From Shouchella clausii (GTDB taxonomy: Bacteria > Bacillota > Bacilli > Bacillales > Bacillaceae_D): a stretch of DNA of 64,000 bases. Within the stretch, counting starts at the first letter, position 1; each line of letters opens with the position of its first letter. The stretch covers positions 2,542,001 to 2,606,000 of the forward strand of contig NZ_CP019985.1 of assembly GCF_002250115.1 (NCBI RefSeq). Direction: 5' to 3'. Shown one piece after another: positions 7,344 to 14,883 of the stretch. The notes under the pieces are model-generated. The model was given only the letters and a program-made list of their open reading frames with translations. It did not search any database and was not told where the DNA came from. Both the position numbers and the translations under genes were made by a program.

Positions 7344-8540
7344 TTATAGCGGACCTTCGTAATAGACATCTAGCCAGTTAAATAAGACCGAGGTATCGCC
7401 CTTATTAACAAATTGCCCTTCGTACACGGTTTCGCTGGAGCTTAAGAGAATGGCTTTAATGAATGCAAGTGTGTCTTGGTGTTGTAAATCTACGGCAAAC
7501 ACATACAACACCCCGTCTTTACAGGCAACACCAGCTACTTCTCCATCGATCTCAATGGTGGTTGCTTCAGGAAGCGTTCCATCAAGTTCTTCTAAATTAA
7601 TAAGTTGATACGATAAGTAGCTTCCATCGTACTGTAAAATCATTAGTTCGTTCCCTACTTGAAAACGTTCATAGCCAATCATGTCATCTATAGCCAAAGC
7701 TCGTTGATCTTCCTCGCTTTTATCATTGCTTTTAGATAAGACATCAAGTTCCTCGCTGTCATAGTTGTACGAATAAACTTGAACGATTTCCGTATTTCCT
7801 TCAGGCGATACGTGTTCAATTGCCCAAGTTAAATAGCCGTTCGGCGAATAAAAGCTAGAAGGGTATGAGTCTAAGTAAATATCGGCTTTGCTTATGGTGC
7901 TTACGTAATCTTCAGAGCTACTAAAATGGGCCAGTTCCTGGCGTTCTTCAATTTGTTTGCTTTGAGGATCAATTTTGTAAAGGGAAACCACTTCACTGCT
8001 GCCAACGGATTCGAGCAATGTCATATGCAAAAGCGAATCGCGAATCTGGATGTCAAGCAAGTCAACTTGCTTAGTCGGCGTGGTTTCTAGCTGAAAGTCC
8101 AAAGATTGCCCTTCCGAACGATCGAGCCAGCTAATTTGCAATGACGATGGTTTTTCGATCGGATGAGACTGGTAGGGAACATCAATATGGACAATAAAGT
8201 CTTGATCTACATATAGAGAGTTCCATGTATCTTTTCCTCTAAAAAAGGAGCGGAACTGTTTTTGCAACTCATTGATCGCAGGATTTGGGGTCGCATCAAG
8301 GGATTCAAGAAAAGACGGCTTATTTGCCTTGCCATATAAAGGAACATTATGGGTGTTGTCCCCTTGCCCTTGTACGCCAAAACCATCAATGACGTCCTCT
8401 GAGCCAGATACCGTTTTAAGTTCAATGCCATCAGCGATTTCCTTTATATCTTGCTGCTTAAGTGTGTAACTAATAGCCAACCAACTAAAGACGACAATAC
8501 TAAACACAATCAATGTCATGCTATACCAATATCGTTTCAT
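7344..8540 (-). CDS. Membrane-anchored extracytoplasmic protein of the ABC operon (copy B)
   Basis: 398 residues: one N-terminal membrane helix (about 8-28), then a large soluble domain predicted to lie outside the cell. No catalytic motif is recognised; repeating short beta-type segments would suit a beta-propeller-like fold (inference). After the helix it shares the motif TVSGSED with the TISGDES motif of the 386-residue protein at 10447-11607, so the two are paralogues. ATG 8540 has AGGAGG seven bases upstream; an ATG three bases earlier is possible. It is the last gene of the operon, following its permease by nine bases. Confidence 0.7.
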   Translation of the reverse strand: MKRYWYSMTLIVFSIVVFSWLAISYTLKQQDIKEIADGIELKTVSGSEDVIDGFGVQGQGDNTHNVPLYGKANKPSFLESLDATPNPAINELQKQFRSFFRGKDTWNSLYVDQDFIVHIDVPYQSHPIEKPSSLQISWLDRSEGQSLDFQLETTPTKQVDLLDIQIRDSLLHMTLLESVGSSEVVSLYKIDPQSKQIEERQELAHFSSSEDYVSTISKADIYLDSYPSSFYSPNGYLTWAIEHVSPEGNTEIVQVYSYNYDSEELDVLSKSNDKSEEDQRALAIDDMIGYERFQVGNELMILQYDGSYLSYQLINLEELDGTLPEATTIEIDGEVAGVACKDGVLYVFAVDLQHQDTLAFIKAILLSSSETVYEGQFVNKGDTSVLFNWLDVYYEGPL

Positions 8541-8551
8541 CATAAAGCCTC

Positions 8552-9370
8552 CTACACCGTCACATATTTGGCAATTAGCCGTCTGGACAGCAGAAGATTA
8601 ATGGCGATTAACAGAGTGACTAACGCAATCGCCACAAAGAAAAGCTCTGAATCATAAATTCGCCCTGACAGCATTCCGAGAGGGACGGTCGCCGCACATA
8701 GGATGACCCCACCATAAGAAAGCGCAAAGGCAATCCCGATTAAGCGAAAAGACCGCTCAATTAAAACCATTGTAAAAATCGTCGTTAATGCGAACAGGCC
8801 ACAGCCGAACATCATAAACAGATCAATCAAGTAGTTTTCGGTGTCAAACACATGAATAAAAACAAAATCAAGTGTTGTATTCAAACTGTCTGTCTGTAAA
8901 ATTTCGTTTGGCAGCCGTAGCGATAAAAACAAGTCCTGGAGTGGATACAGACACAATTGGAATGCATAAACGACGATCGCCATGAAAACGATGGCTGCTA
9001 GTTTAGCAAAATAAACGTGCATCCGGCTGTTTGGCAACATGAGTAGCCTGTGTATGAAAGGGTGGCTGCCATACCACTCTCTATACCAAATCAACAACGC
9101 GTAACATAATAGTGCGCCAAATAGGAAGAGCAGCGGACCTATATAAAGGGGGCTGAACAAAAACAAACTAATCGAAATAGGGCCGTTTTCCATTAAGAAC
9201 TCAGCAGCGGTTCGCCCAGATGCCAAATGAGCGTTGTATTCCGTTAATGTACTTTGCGTGTAGATGAAAACGACAGCAAACTGCATGAGCGCAAACAAGG
9301 CGAGTGCTCCGAGAAACAAAGGCATGACGCGCCTCAGTTCAAAATCAACCAACTTTAAATAGCTTTTCAT
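8552..9370 (-). CDS. ABC-2 type permease (copy B)
   Basis: 272 residues with about six hydrophobic segments and a short cytoplasmic N-terminus (YLKLVDFELRRVMPLFLGAL), typical of ABC-2 permeases paired with YtrB-like ATPases. It carries the LIWYREWYGSHPFIHRLLMLP segment that is nearly repeated (LIWYRDWFSKNNVITRLLMLP) in the 273-residue permease at 11607-12428. The start overlaps the ATPase stop (ATGA). Confidence 0.85.
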   Translation of the reverse strand: MKSYLKLVDFELRRVMPLFLGALALFALMQFAVVFIYTQSTLTEYNAHLASGRTAAEFLMENGPISISLFLFSPLYIGPLLFLFGALLCYALLIWYREWYGSHPFIHRLLMLPNSRMHVYFAKLAAIVFMAIVVYAFQLCLYPLQDLFLSLRLPNEILQTDSLNTTLDFVFIHVFDTENYLIDLFMMFGCGLFALTTIFTMVLIERSFRLIGIAFALSYGGVILCAATVPLGMLSGRIYDSELFFVAIALVTLLIAINLLLSRRLIAKYVTV

Positions 9371-10056
9371 GACTGGTATACCTCACGCATTACATCTTCA
9401 ATCGATTTGCCTTCAGCTAGGCGCATTTCTTCTGTATCGAACTGTTTGAGTACACGCCCTTCATCAAGAAAGACGACTTTGTCTATTAAGTGTTCAATAT
9501 CATTGATTTCATGAGTCGTGATGATGACGCCTCGATCTTCGAGAAAGCCGCTGGAAAACAAATCGGTGATTTGTTCGCGACTGAAAATGTCAATGCCTGA
9601 AAACGGTTCATCCATAAGCACGTAGTGTGTATCTAGCGATAGGCCAAGGAGGAGGTTCACTTTGGCTGTATTCCCCTTCGACAAATCAGCAATTTTCGCC
9701 GCACGATCAAGCTTAAAGAATTTAACGAGTTCATTGGCGCGCTCATCGTTCCAGCTTTTATAAAAGTCGCGCATAAAAACAATTGCTTTGTCAATCGTCA
9801 TTGAAGGCGGCATCGGGATGACGTCAGGAATGAATGTCAATGTTTCATATCCCTTTGGCGATAGTTTGCTGCCGTCAATCTTAATTTCCCCACCACTTAT
9901 AGGCGTTAAATTCGCAATCATTTTCAGGACAGTCGTCTTGCCGACGCCATTAATGCCGATAAGCGAAGTAATTTCCCCGCGTTTGGCCGTAAACGAGACG
10001 TTATGCAGCACTGCTTTGCGGCCATATTTTTTCGATACGTTTTTCACTTCAATCAT
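9367..10056 (-). CDS. ABC transporter ATP-binding protein (YtrB-like)
   Basis: 229 residues. Walker A GINGVGKTT, signature LSKGN in place of LSGGQ, Walker B VLMDEPFSG and the H-loop TTHE are visible. The degenerate signature and short length are usual in the YtrB/BcrA-like group that works with GntR-type YtrA regulators. It is the only ATPase in the six-gene operon, so it should drive both permeases. It overlaps the GntR gene by eight bases. Confidence 0.92.
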   Translation of the reverse strand: MIEVKNVSKKYGRKAVLHNVSFTAKRGEITSLIGINGVGKTTVLKMIANLTPISGGEIKIDGSKLSPKGYETLTFIPDVIPMPPSMTIDKAIVFMRDFYKSWNDERANELVKFFKLDRAAKIADLSKGNTAKVNLLLGLSLDTHYVLMDEPFSGIDIFSREQITDLFSSGFLEDRGVIITTHEINDIEHLIDKVVFLDEGRVLKQFDTEEMRLAEGKSIEDVMREVYQS

Positions 10057-10429
10057 GTTCCGTTTCCCCTTCCTTATAGCGAGCTTGGATCATGGCAATG
10101 ACTTCGTCGAGCGGAACTTGGATGGTGCGGATTGCTTGCAAAAATGTATCAACTGACTCCTGGATTAATTCATCACGGACTGAGTCAAGTACGTCTTGGT
10201 CATACGTAATCCGGCTAGGTTTGTTCCGTTCAGTATGAATCAACAATTGATCCTCCATTTCTTTATAGGCACGTTGTGCTGTGTTTGGATTGATTTTTAA
10301 TGTCGCGCCAAGTTCTCGGCGCGAGGGGATTTCCTGCCCAGCAACAAGCTTCCCAGTAGCAATTTGCTCTTTAAAGTAGCGGACAACTTGTGCGTAAACG
10401 GGCTCGCGGGTATTAAACTGAATGTTCAT
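10049..10429 (-). CDS. GntR-family regulator, YtrA subfamily
   Basis: About 126 residues: winged HTH (YAQVVRYFKEQIATGKLVAG, then RELGATLKINPNTAQRAYKEME) plus a short C-terminal helical tail, the YtrA subfamily layout. ATG 10429 has GGGAG about seven bases upstream; TTG 10432 is an alternative. YtrA regulators repress their own ABC operons and respond to cell-envelope antibiotics in B. subtilis (family knowledge). Here the gene lies in the middle of the operon, and a palindrome over the -10 box at 12485-12504 is the probable target. Confidence 0.9.
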   Translation of the reverse strand: MNIQFNTREPVYAQVVRYFKEQIATGKLVAGQEIPSRRELGATLKINPNTAQRAYKEMEDQLLIHTERNKPSRITYDQDVLDSVRDELIQESVDTFLQAIRTIQVPLDEVIAMIQARYKEGETEHD

Positions 10430-10446
10430 CAAGCGCTCCCTTCTTT

Positions 10447-11607
10447 TTATGCACGTTTCAGTTTATGGAAATAAAGATATCCATTTCCGGTTCCATACTC
10501 GGTTTTTCCATGATAGAGGATTTGCCCGTCTTCTAGTTTAACTGTGTAAAAACTATAGCTGGAAACAATCGGATTTTCTTCTGGCCTCGTTTCGTTTACA
10601 AGCAAGTGAAGAAAGCCGTTTTCCTCGGTGAAACCAACTAAATAGTGGTCTTCACTTTCGGTTAGTTCCTTTGGCAGCTCACCGATTGGAGTGAGCGTTT
10701 CTGGGGAATCAGCCTCAAAGCGGTAGACCACCTGTTTGTCCGTTCCCTCTATCAGTGTGACACTGCCGTCTTCTGCTTCTGAGGCATCGATCTTGTTTTG
10801 TCCGTTGCTTGTGTCAATTTCTGACAAGCGGTTCGCTTTGAAATCGTAAAAAGCGAGCGATCCATTAATATTCAAAATGACTGCTGGCTGCTGTTTAAGG
10901 CCAATCAATACGTAGGCACTGTCGCTGGCAACCGAATCGGTGGCCAAATCGGCAAGAGCGGCTTCTTGCACAATCGCTTGTTTCTCCAAGTCAATTACAT
11001 AAAACAATAAGCGCTCGCCATTTGGCGTTGAAGTCATTGTTTCCATAATGACGGAAACGGTACTGCCTTCCACATAAGCATAAGAAATATAACCTGTTTC
11101 TTCGCTATGAAAGCCGTCAAGAGAAACAGTCGCCTGTATGGAATTGCCTGTGTTGTTCTCAAGGACTGTAATCAACATTTCCTGTTGATCTTGTTTGAGG
11201 CTAATAGCAGTAACCTGGTCATTTTCGTCATTCACGTCCGTGTACGTATTCAAATCATTAAGTGGGCGAAACAAAGACCGATGTTCAAACGCGATGCGGT
11301 CATAGTAAGGGTCATATCCTGCGTCATAGCGTTCAAGCCATGACAATGGTTCGCCAAAATCGACAGTGTGCCCGTCTGTTTCAAATAAAAGCGAATTGCT
11401 TGCGTAATCTTGACTTTTCTGCAAGGAACCGCTTAGCTGCACTCTTTCTAAATACGACTCGTCGCCGGAAATGGTTTCCCATTCAAATGGGATCGGTTCA
11501 ATGTCTAAACGATCGGAAATGGCTACATAAAAGTAGGTGATGGTCACTGACAAAAACGCAATAAATACGAACAACACCATGTAGCGTTTCGTGCTAACAT
11601 GTTTCAT
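10447..11607 (-). CDS. Membrane-anchored extracytoplasmic protein of the ABC operon (copy A)
   Basis: 386 residues with an N-terminal membrane helix (about 10-30) and a long extracytoplasmic part. It is a paralogue of the 7344-8540 product: same size, same topology, and a shared T(V/I)SG motif directly after the helix. No enzyme motif is seen. The ATG sits in a TAATG overlap with the permease upstream, so permease and anchored protein are tightly coupled. Function unknown. Confidence 0.7.
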   Translation of the reverse strand: MKHVSTKRYMVLFVFIAFLSVTITYFYVAISDRLDIEPIPFEWETISGDESYLERVQLSGSLQKSQDYASNSLLFETDGHTVDFGEPLSWLERYDAGYDPYYDRIAFEHRSLFRPLNDLNTYTDVNDENDQVTAISLKQDQQEMLITVLENNTGNSIQATVSLDGFHSEETGYISYAYVEGSTVSVIMETMTSTPNGERLLFYVIDLEKQAIVQEAALADLATDSVASDSAYVLIGLKQQPAVILNINGSLAFYDFKANRLSEIDTSNGQNKIDASEAEDGSVTLIEGTDKQVVYRFEADSPETLTPIGELPKELTESEDHYLVGFTEENGFLHLLVNETRPEENPIVSSYSFYTVKLEDGQILYHGKTEYGTGNGYLYFHKLKRA

Positions 11608-12428
11608 TAGGCACTCACCTTCTTCCGGATTAAGTAAATGCTTAGCCAGGAAGACAACACAATTGTCGTCAGCCCCGTGGCTACAGCAATCAATAGTGCT
11701 TCCGACGGGAACACATGACTATATAAGTCACTTATAAAAAAGAAACTGTTCAACCAAAAGACAAAAGCCAGATAAAGCGCTCCTAACAATGCTCCTTTGA
11801 CACGGAAACTACGTTCAAGGAGAATGGCCGAAAACAAAGCCGTTAAAAAGGCAAAACCTAGGCCATAAGCAAGGACGAATACAAACGGGTCGAGGGGAAT
11901 GAGCAAGCTAAATAACCTGTTCGTTTGCATCACTTGCGCCATTGTTAACGGAGCAAGAAAAAGATCGCTCGGTACGACCGCTTCAATGATTTTGTTGCCT
12001 ATTGTGACTAGTACAATTTGCAGCGCCACTAAACCAAGAACGAGCAAGAACAGTAAAAGCAGCTTAGCTGCAAATAACTGGGCACGGTTGATTGGCAACA
12101 TTAGCAGCCGGGTAATGACATTGTTTTTACTGAACCAATCGCGGTACCAAATAAGCAACGAATAAGCGAGCATGATCGCAATCGCCATCATAATCGAACC
12201 AATAATAGGAAGAGCACCGTACAAGGAATCCCAGCGAATCGAGTAGGACTCGGCAATTTGCTCAAGTGATACGTTTGAGATTAAAGCTTCGTTTGTTAAG
12301 TTGGCAGTCTTCGCTGATGCCAAGACGTAAATGGCAATAAGCTGGATCGCGGAGACAAGGACGAAAAGGAAAAAATACATCTTGGACACACGCTGCCATT
12401 CAAAATGTAGCAATGATAGAAATCGCAT
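11607..12428 (-). CDS. ABC-2 type permease (copy A)
   Basis: 273 residues with about six membrane helices. It is paralogous to the 272-residue permease of the same operon (LIWYRDWF...RLLMLP motif). First gene of the operon: ATG 12428 follows GAGGTGA five bases upstream, and a strong promoter lies about 60 bases ahead. Confidence 0.85.
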   Translation of the reverse strand: MRFLSLLHFEWQRVSKMYFFLFVLVSAIQLIAIYVLASAKTANLTNEALISNVSLEQIAESYSIRWDSLYGALPIIGSIMMAIAIMLAYSLLIWYRDWFSKNNVITRLLMLPINRAQLFAAKLLLLFLLVLGLVALQIVLVTIGNKIIEAVVPSDLFLAPLTMAQVMQTNRLFSLLIPLDPFVFVLAYGLGFAFLTALFSAILLERSFRVKGALLGALYLAFVFWLNSFFFISDLYSHVFPSEALLIAVATGLTTIVLSSWLSIYLIRKKVSA

Positions 12429-12448
12429 AAGTCACCTCTTTTTTTGTG

Positions 12449-12472
12449 TGTATGTATTAAGTGATTCATACA
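12449..12472. promoter_or_regulatory. Inverted repeat in the leader of the ABC operon
   Basis: TGTATGTAT (12449-12457) and ATTCATACA (12464-12472) form nine-base arms with one mismatch, downstream of the promoter; a second possible regulator site. Confidence 0.35.
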
Positions 12473-12484
12473 TGAGCGTCTATG

Positions 12485-12516
12485 TGTACTATATGCTTGA
12501 TACAGATAACTGTCAA
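12485..12516 (-). promoter_or_regulatory. Promoter and probable YtrA-type operator of the ABC operon
   Basis: On the minus strand, TTGACA (12516-12511), 17 bases and TATAGT (12493-12488). A palindrome TGTATCAAGCATATAGTACA (12504-12485) covers the -10 box; TGTA...TACA ends suit GntR/YtrA-type operators, so the encoded GntR protein probably represses here. Confidence 0.75.
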
Positions 12517-12776
12517 GCTTTTTTTATAAACCGTATGAAACACGCTGTTTTTGCATACATTGGAACAGGATTGTTTTGTTTTGATTGCCAGCTATGAAGA
12601 CAATCGATTTGCCCAACTGAAACAAGCCAGAATTTCATAGGCTTTTTCTGGATTTTATCGTACACTAGAGCTACAGACCATTCGTGGCATCAGAACAAAA
12701 CATCGTCCTCATGGAATGAATAGGAGGGAGGCTGTCTTGGGAGGACAGCGAGAAATCGCGCAAGGCAGCTAGCGGA

Positions 12777-13619
12777 ATGAGCAAAGTACACACAGATGAA
12801 AGAGAAGATATGTTTAAAACAAAAGACCATAACAATGTAGCGATTTTTATTGATTATGACAATGTGTATTGGACGCTAATGAACCGGTACAATCACAACC
12901 CTAACCACGAAGAGCCAGAAAAGAATTTATTTAATTGTTTATGGGACCGGTATGGGCAAAACCAAGTCCGCACGTTTCGCGCTTATGCCGACTTCCAGCG
13001 AATTCGTTCTAGCTTGACTGATCTCCAAAAGCAGCGGGTCCAAATCCGCCACGTCTATTCAAACGATAAGGAAGGCGATTCCCGCAAAAATTCGTCGGAC
13101 ATTGAACTTTGCATAGACGCGATAGAGAGCACTTATAAAGACGAGAACATTTCCTGTTATGTATTTGTCACAGCGGATAGTGATATGGTTCCGATTATGA
13201 GCAGGCTGATGTATAAAGGGAAACGTGTGGAACTTTATTATTTATCAGAGGCAGCGCCGAAACATACGGATATTACAAATTACTCCCATTATAGCGAGGA
13301 CTTGCGTGACTTTTTGCAACTAGAAATCAAGGAGTACCATTTGGAATCGTATAAACTGGATGCCCTTCGTTTTGTCGAGGAGTGGGAACAACGCTTTGGC
13401 TCGGAAAATGAATTGTATTTAGGGGCGCCGTGGCTGAGAAACCAATTCTCGATCAAGTTTGGCATTCCTGCCAATTCAGCGAGTGAATTGATTGATTTAT
13501 TGAAAGTAGAAAAGCTGCTTGGCACTGAAAACAAAGAATTGAAGAATGGGGATATTAAACCAAGTCTAGCGTTAACAGAACAAGGGCGCAGTTGGCTTGC
13601 ACCCTTGTCGAAAGCGTAG
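12777..13619 (+). CDS. NYN-domain (PIN-like) protein, putative RNA-binding or RNase
   Basis: 280 residues. The N-terminal NYN domain shows acidic metal-site residues: AIFIDYDNVYW, SSDIELCIDAIE and FVTADSDMVPIMSRL. A C-terminal region from about 190 (WLRNQFSIKFGIPANSASELIDLL) may be a winged-helix module. LabA/DUF88-like NYN proteins act on RNA (family knowledge). ATG 12777 has no clear SD; ATG 12810 is an alternative. A strong SD at 12722-12731 instead precedes an 11-codon ORF (TTG 12737) that ends four bases before 12777. Confidence 0.85.
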   Translation: MSKVHTDEREDMFKTKDHNNVAIFIDYDNVYWTLMNRYNHNPNHEEPEKNLFNCLWDRYGQNQVRTFRAYADFQRIRSSLTDLQKQRVQIRHVYSNDKEGDSRKNSSDIELCIDAIESTYKDENISCYVFVTADSDMVPIMSRLMYKGKRVELYYLSEAAPKHTDITNYSHYSEDLRDFLQLEIKEYHLESYKLDALRFVEEWEQRFGSENELYLGAPWLRNQFSIKFGIPANSASELIDLLKVEKLLGTENKELKNGDIKPSLALTEQGRSWLAPLSKA

Positions 13620-13655
13620 TTATGTTTTAGGTGGAGATTTGTCGAATCTTAAGGG

Positions 13656-13684
13656 TTGACTTGTAGATAAGTCTCAAATATTAT
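13656..13684 (+). promoter_or_regulatory. SigmaA-type promoter with no ORF behind it
   Basis: TTGACT (13656-13661), 17-base spacer, TATTAT (13679-13684). It reads into about 90 bases ending in an intrinsic terminator. Confidence 0.6.
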
Positions 13685-13690
13685 AGGGGT

Positions 13691-13777
13691 AGACAACAGA
13701 TTCGTTATAATTCGCTAAAACATTAATGCGTTAGACAAATTCGTTATGAGAGGCAAGGACATACCTTGTCTCTTTTT
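13691..13777 (+). ncRNA. Candidate small RNA of about 90 nt
   Basis: A consensus-like promoter ends at 13684, and a hairpin with T run (GAGAGGCAAGG, loop, CCTTGTCTC, then TTTTT; 13748-13777) closes the unit. No ORF with an SD lies between. The RNA would contain two copies of an AGACAA...ATTCGTTAT motif (about 13692 and 13732). No known RNA family is recognised. Confidence 0.4.
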
Positions 13778-13854
13778 GTATGTTTTTGACCACTCCTTCT
13801 TAATAGGGATTCGTGTTATATGCTTTGTTCCCCAAATTGTAAAATCGTAAACCT

Positions 13855-14199
13855 CTAAATGAACTTATTTTCATTTAGGTCGCTGCATCGTCGGTTTTTT
13901 CGAATCTTTCTAAATAACTTCAACTGCTCCTCTAAAAATTCCTGCTCCTCCTTATCCAAATCTTTAAAATAATAACGCTGCGTTTGTTCATTGATACGAT
14001 CTGTCTCTCCGGCAAGATAAGCAATGGAAACGTGATAGATTTCGGCAAGCTGTTTTAGCTTGCGAAGGGAAGGTTCGTTCCTGCCTTGCTCATAGAAACC
14101 GTACGCACTTTCGGTAATGCCGAGAAAGGAGGCAACATCTTGTTGGGTCAACTGGTGGGCTTTTCGCAACTCGCGCAATCGTTTATTCAGCTCAACCAT
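13855..14199 (-). CDS. XRE-family HTH regulator with C-terminal acidic/basic tail
   Basis: 114 residues from ATG 14199, with AGGAAGG eight bases upstream. HTH_3 domain at about 3-60 (LRELRKAHQLTQQDVASFLG, ESAYGFYEQGRNEPS), then a linker and a charged helix (DLDKEEQEFLEEQLKLFRK). The layout is like phage/ICE repressors of the ImmR/SinR class. It is divergent from the 80-residue HTH gene. Confidence 0.88.
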   Translation of the reverse strand: MVELNKRLRELRKAHQLTQQDVASFLGITESAYGFYEQGRNEPSLRKLKQLAEIYHVSIAYLAGETDRINEQTQRYYFKDLDKEEQEFLEEQLKLFRKIRKNRRCSDLNENKFI

Positions 14200-14229
14200 A
14201 AGCATACCCTTCCTGCATGTTCGCAATAA

Positions 14230-14250
14230 TTTACTCAGCCATTCAGTAAA
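14230..14250. promoter_or_regulatory. Inverted repeat between the divergent XRE genes
   Basis: TTTACT (14230-14235) and AGTAAA (14245-14250) lie in the promoter region of the minus-strand regulator; possible XRE operator. Confidence 0.4.
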
Positions 14251-14279
14251 GTTGCACTCTTTTTTATTGTGTCATTCTA

Positions 14280-14308
14280 TTGACTGCCAATTATTTGTTG
14301 GGTAAACT
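14280..14308 (+). promoter_or_regulatory. Promoter of the 80-residue HTH gene
   Basis: TTGACT (14280-14285), 17-base spacer, TAAACT (14303-14308), about 30 bases ahead of the TTG start. Confidence 0.6.
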
Positions 14309-14338
14309 AAGACTACAACATGTTGGGGAGTGATCACA

Positions 14339-14578
14339 TTGTGCAAAAGGGATCAATTAATTTCCTTACGAAAAAGCAGAAACTGGTCTCAACAAAAAGT
14401 AGTTAGTCTATTGAAGAGAAGATACGACATCATCATCACGGAAAGTTATTATGGGATGATTGAACAAGGGTCTAGGCTTCCGAGTTTGTATGTGGCCCTT
14501 GCCATTTCCGATTTGTTTAAGGCTGAGCCGTCTGCGTTGTTTGGTGCCCCTAAGCGCAAACGTGAAATCCATTCTTAG
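14339..14578 (+). CDS. Small XRE-family HTH protein
   Basis: About 79 residues. The most likely start is TTG 14339, eight bases after GGGGAG; GTG 14330 overlaps that SD. The HTH core reads LISLRKSRNWSQQKVVSLL and TESYYGMIEQGSRLPSLYVALAI. It is divergent from the larger XRE gene; such pairs often form a small switch, but no function is assigned. Confidence 0.75.
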   Translation: MCKRDQLISLRKSRNWSQQKVVSLLKRRYDIIITESYYGMIEQGSRLPSLYVALAISDLFKAEPSALFGAPKRKREIHS

Positions 14579-14883
14579 GGACAATTGGTTCGATAAAAGG
14601 AAGCGATAATCCTCTAGATAAGCGGAAAATTATATAGGAGAAGCGGCCATGTGCAGGTGAGGAGCATCGTTTGATTGGGAGGCATAAAAGCATGTTTTCA
14701 TTGATAGGATGATAAAAAGGGAACGAAAAACTGGCTATGGAAAAAAGAGTAACGCCCCTTCTTAGGACGATGTGATATTCCTCCTGTCTATGGAGCGGTG
14801 CTTGCTCCGCAAAACAGCTCGGCAAAGGACAAGAAAGCCGTATTTACAGCCCACTTTTAACGGCTTAAGGGAGAGGGAAAGCC
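14579..14883. other. Intergenic stretch upstream of nagZ
   Basis: About 305 bases without a supported gene. A three-codon ORF behind AGGAG (ATG 14649) is the only translated-looking item. I found no convincing promoter pair, riboswitch or terminator, although the NagZ/ABC operon promoter is expected here. Confidence 0.4.

Noticed and set aside
13746-13850. 34-codon ORF starting in the terminator hairpin
   Set aside because: No SD, and the hairpin plus T run fits a terminator better.
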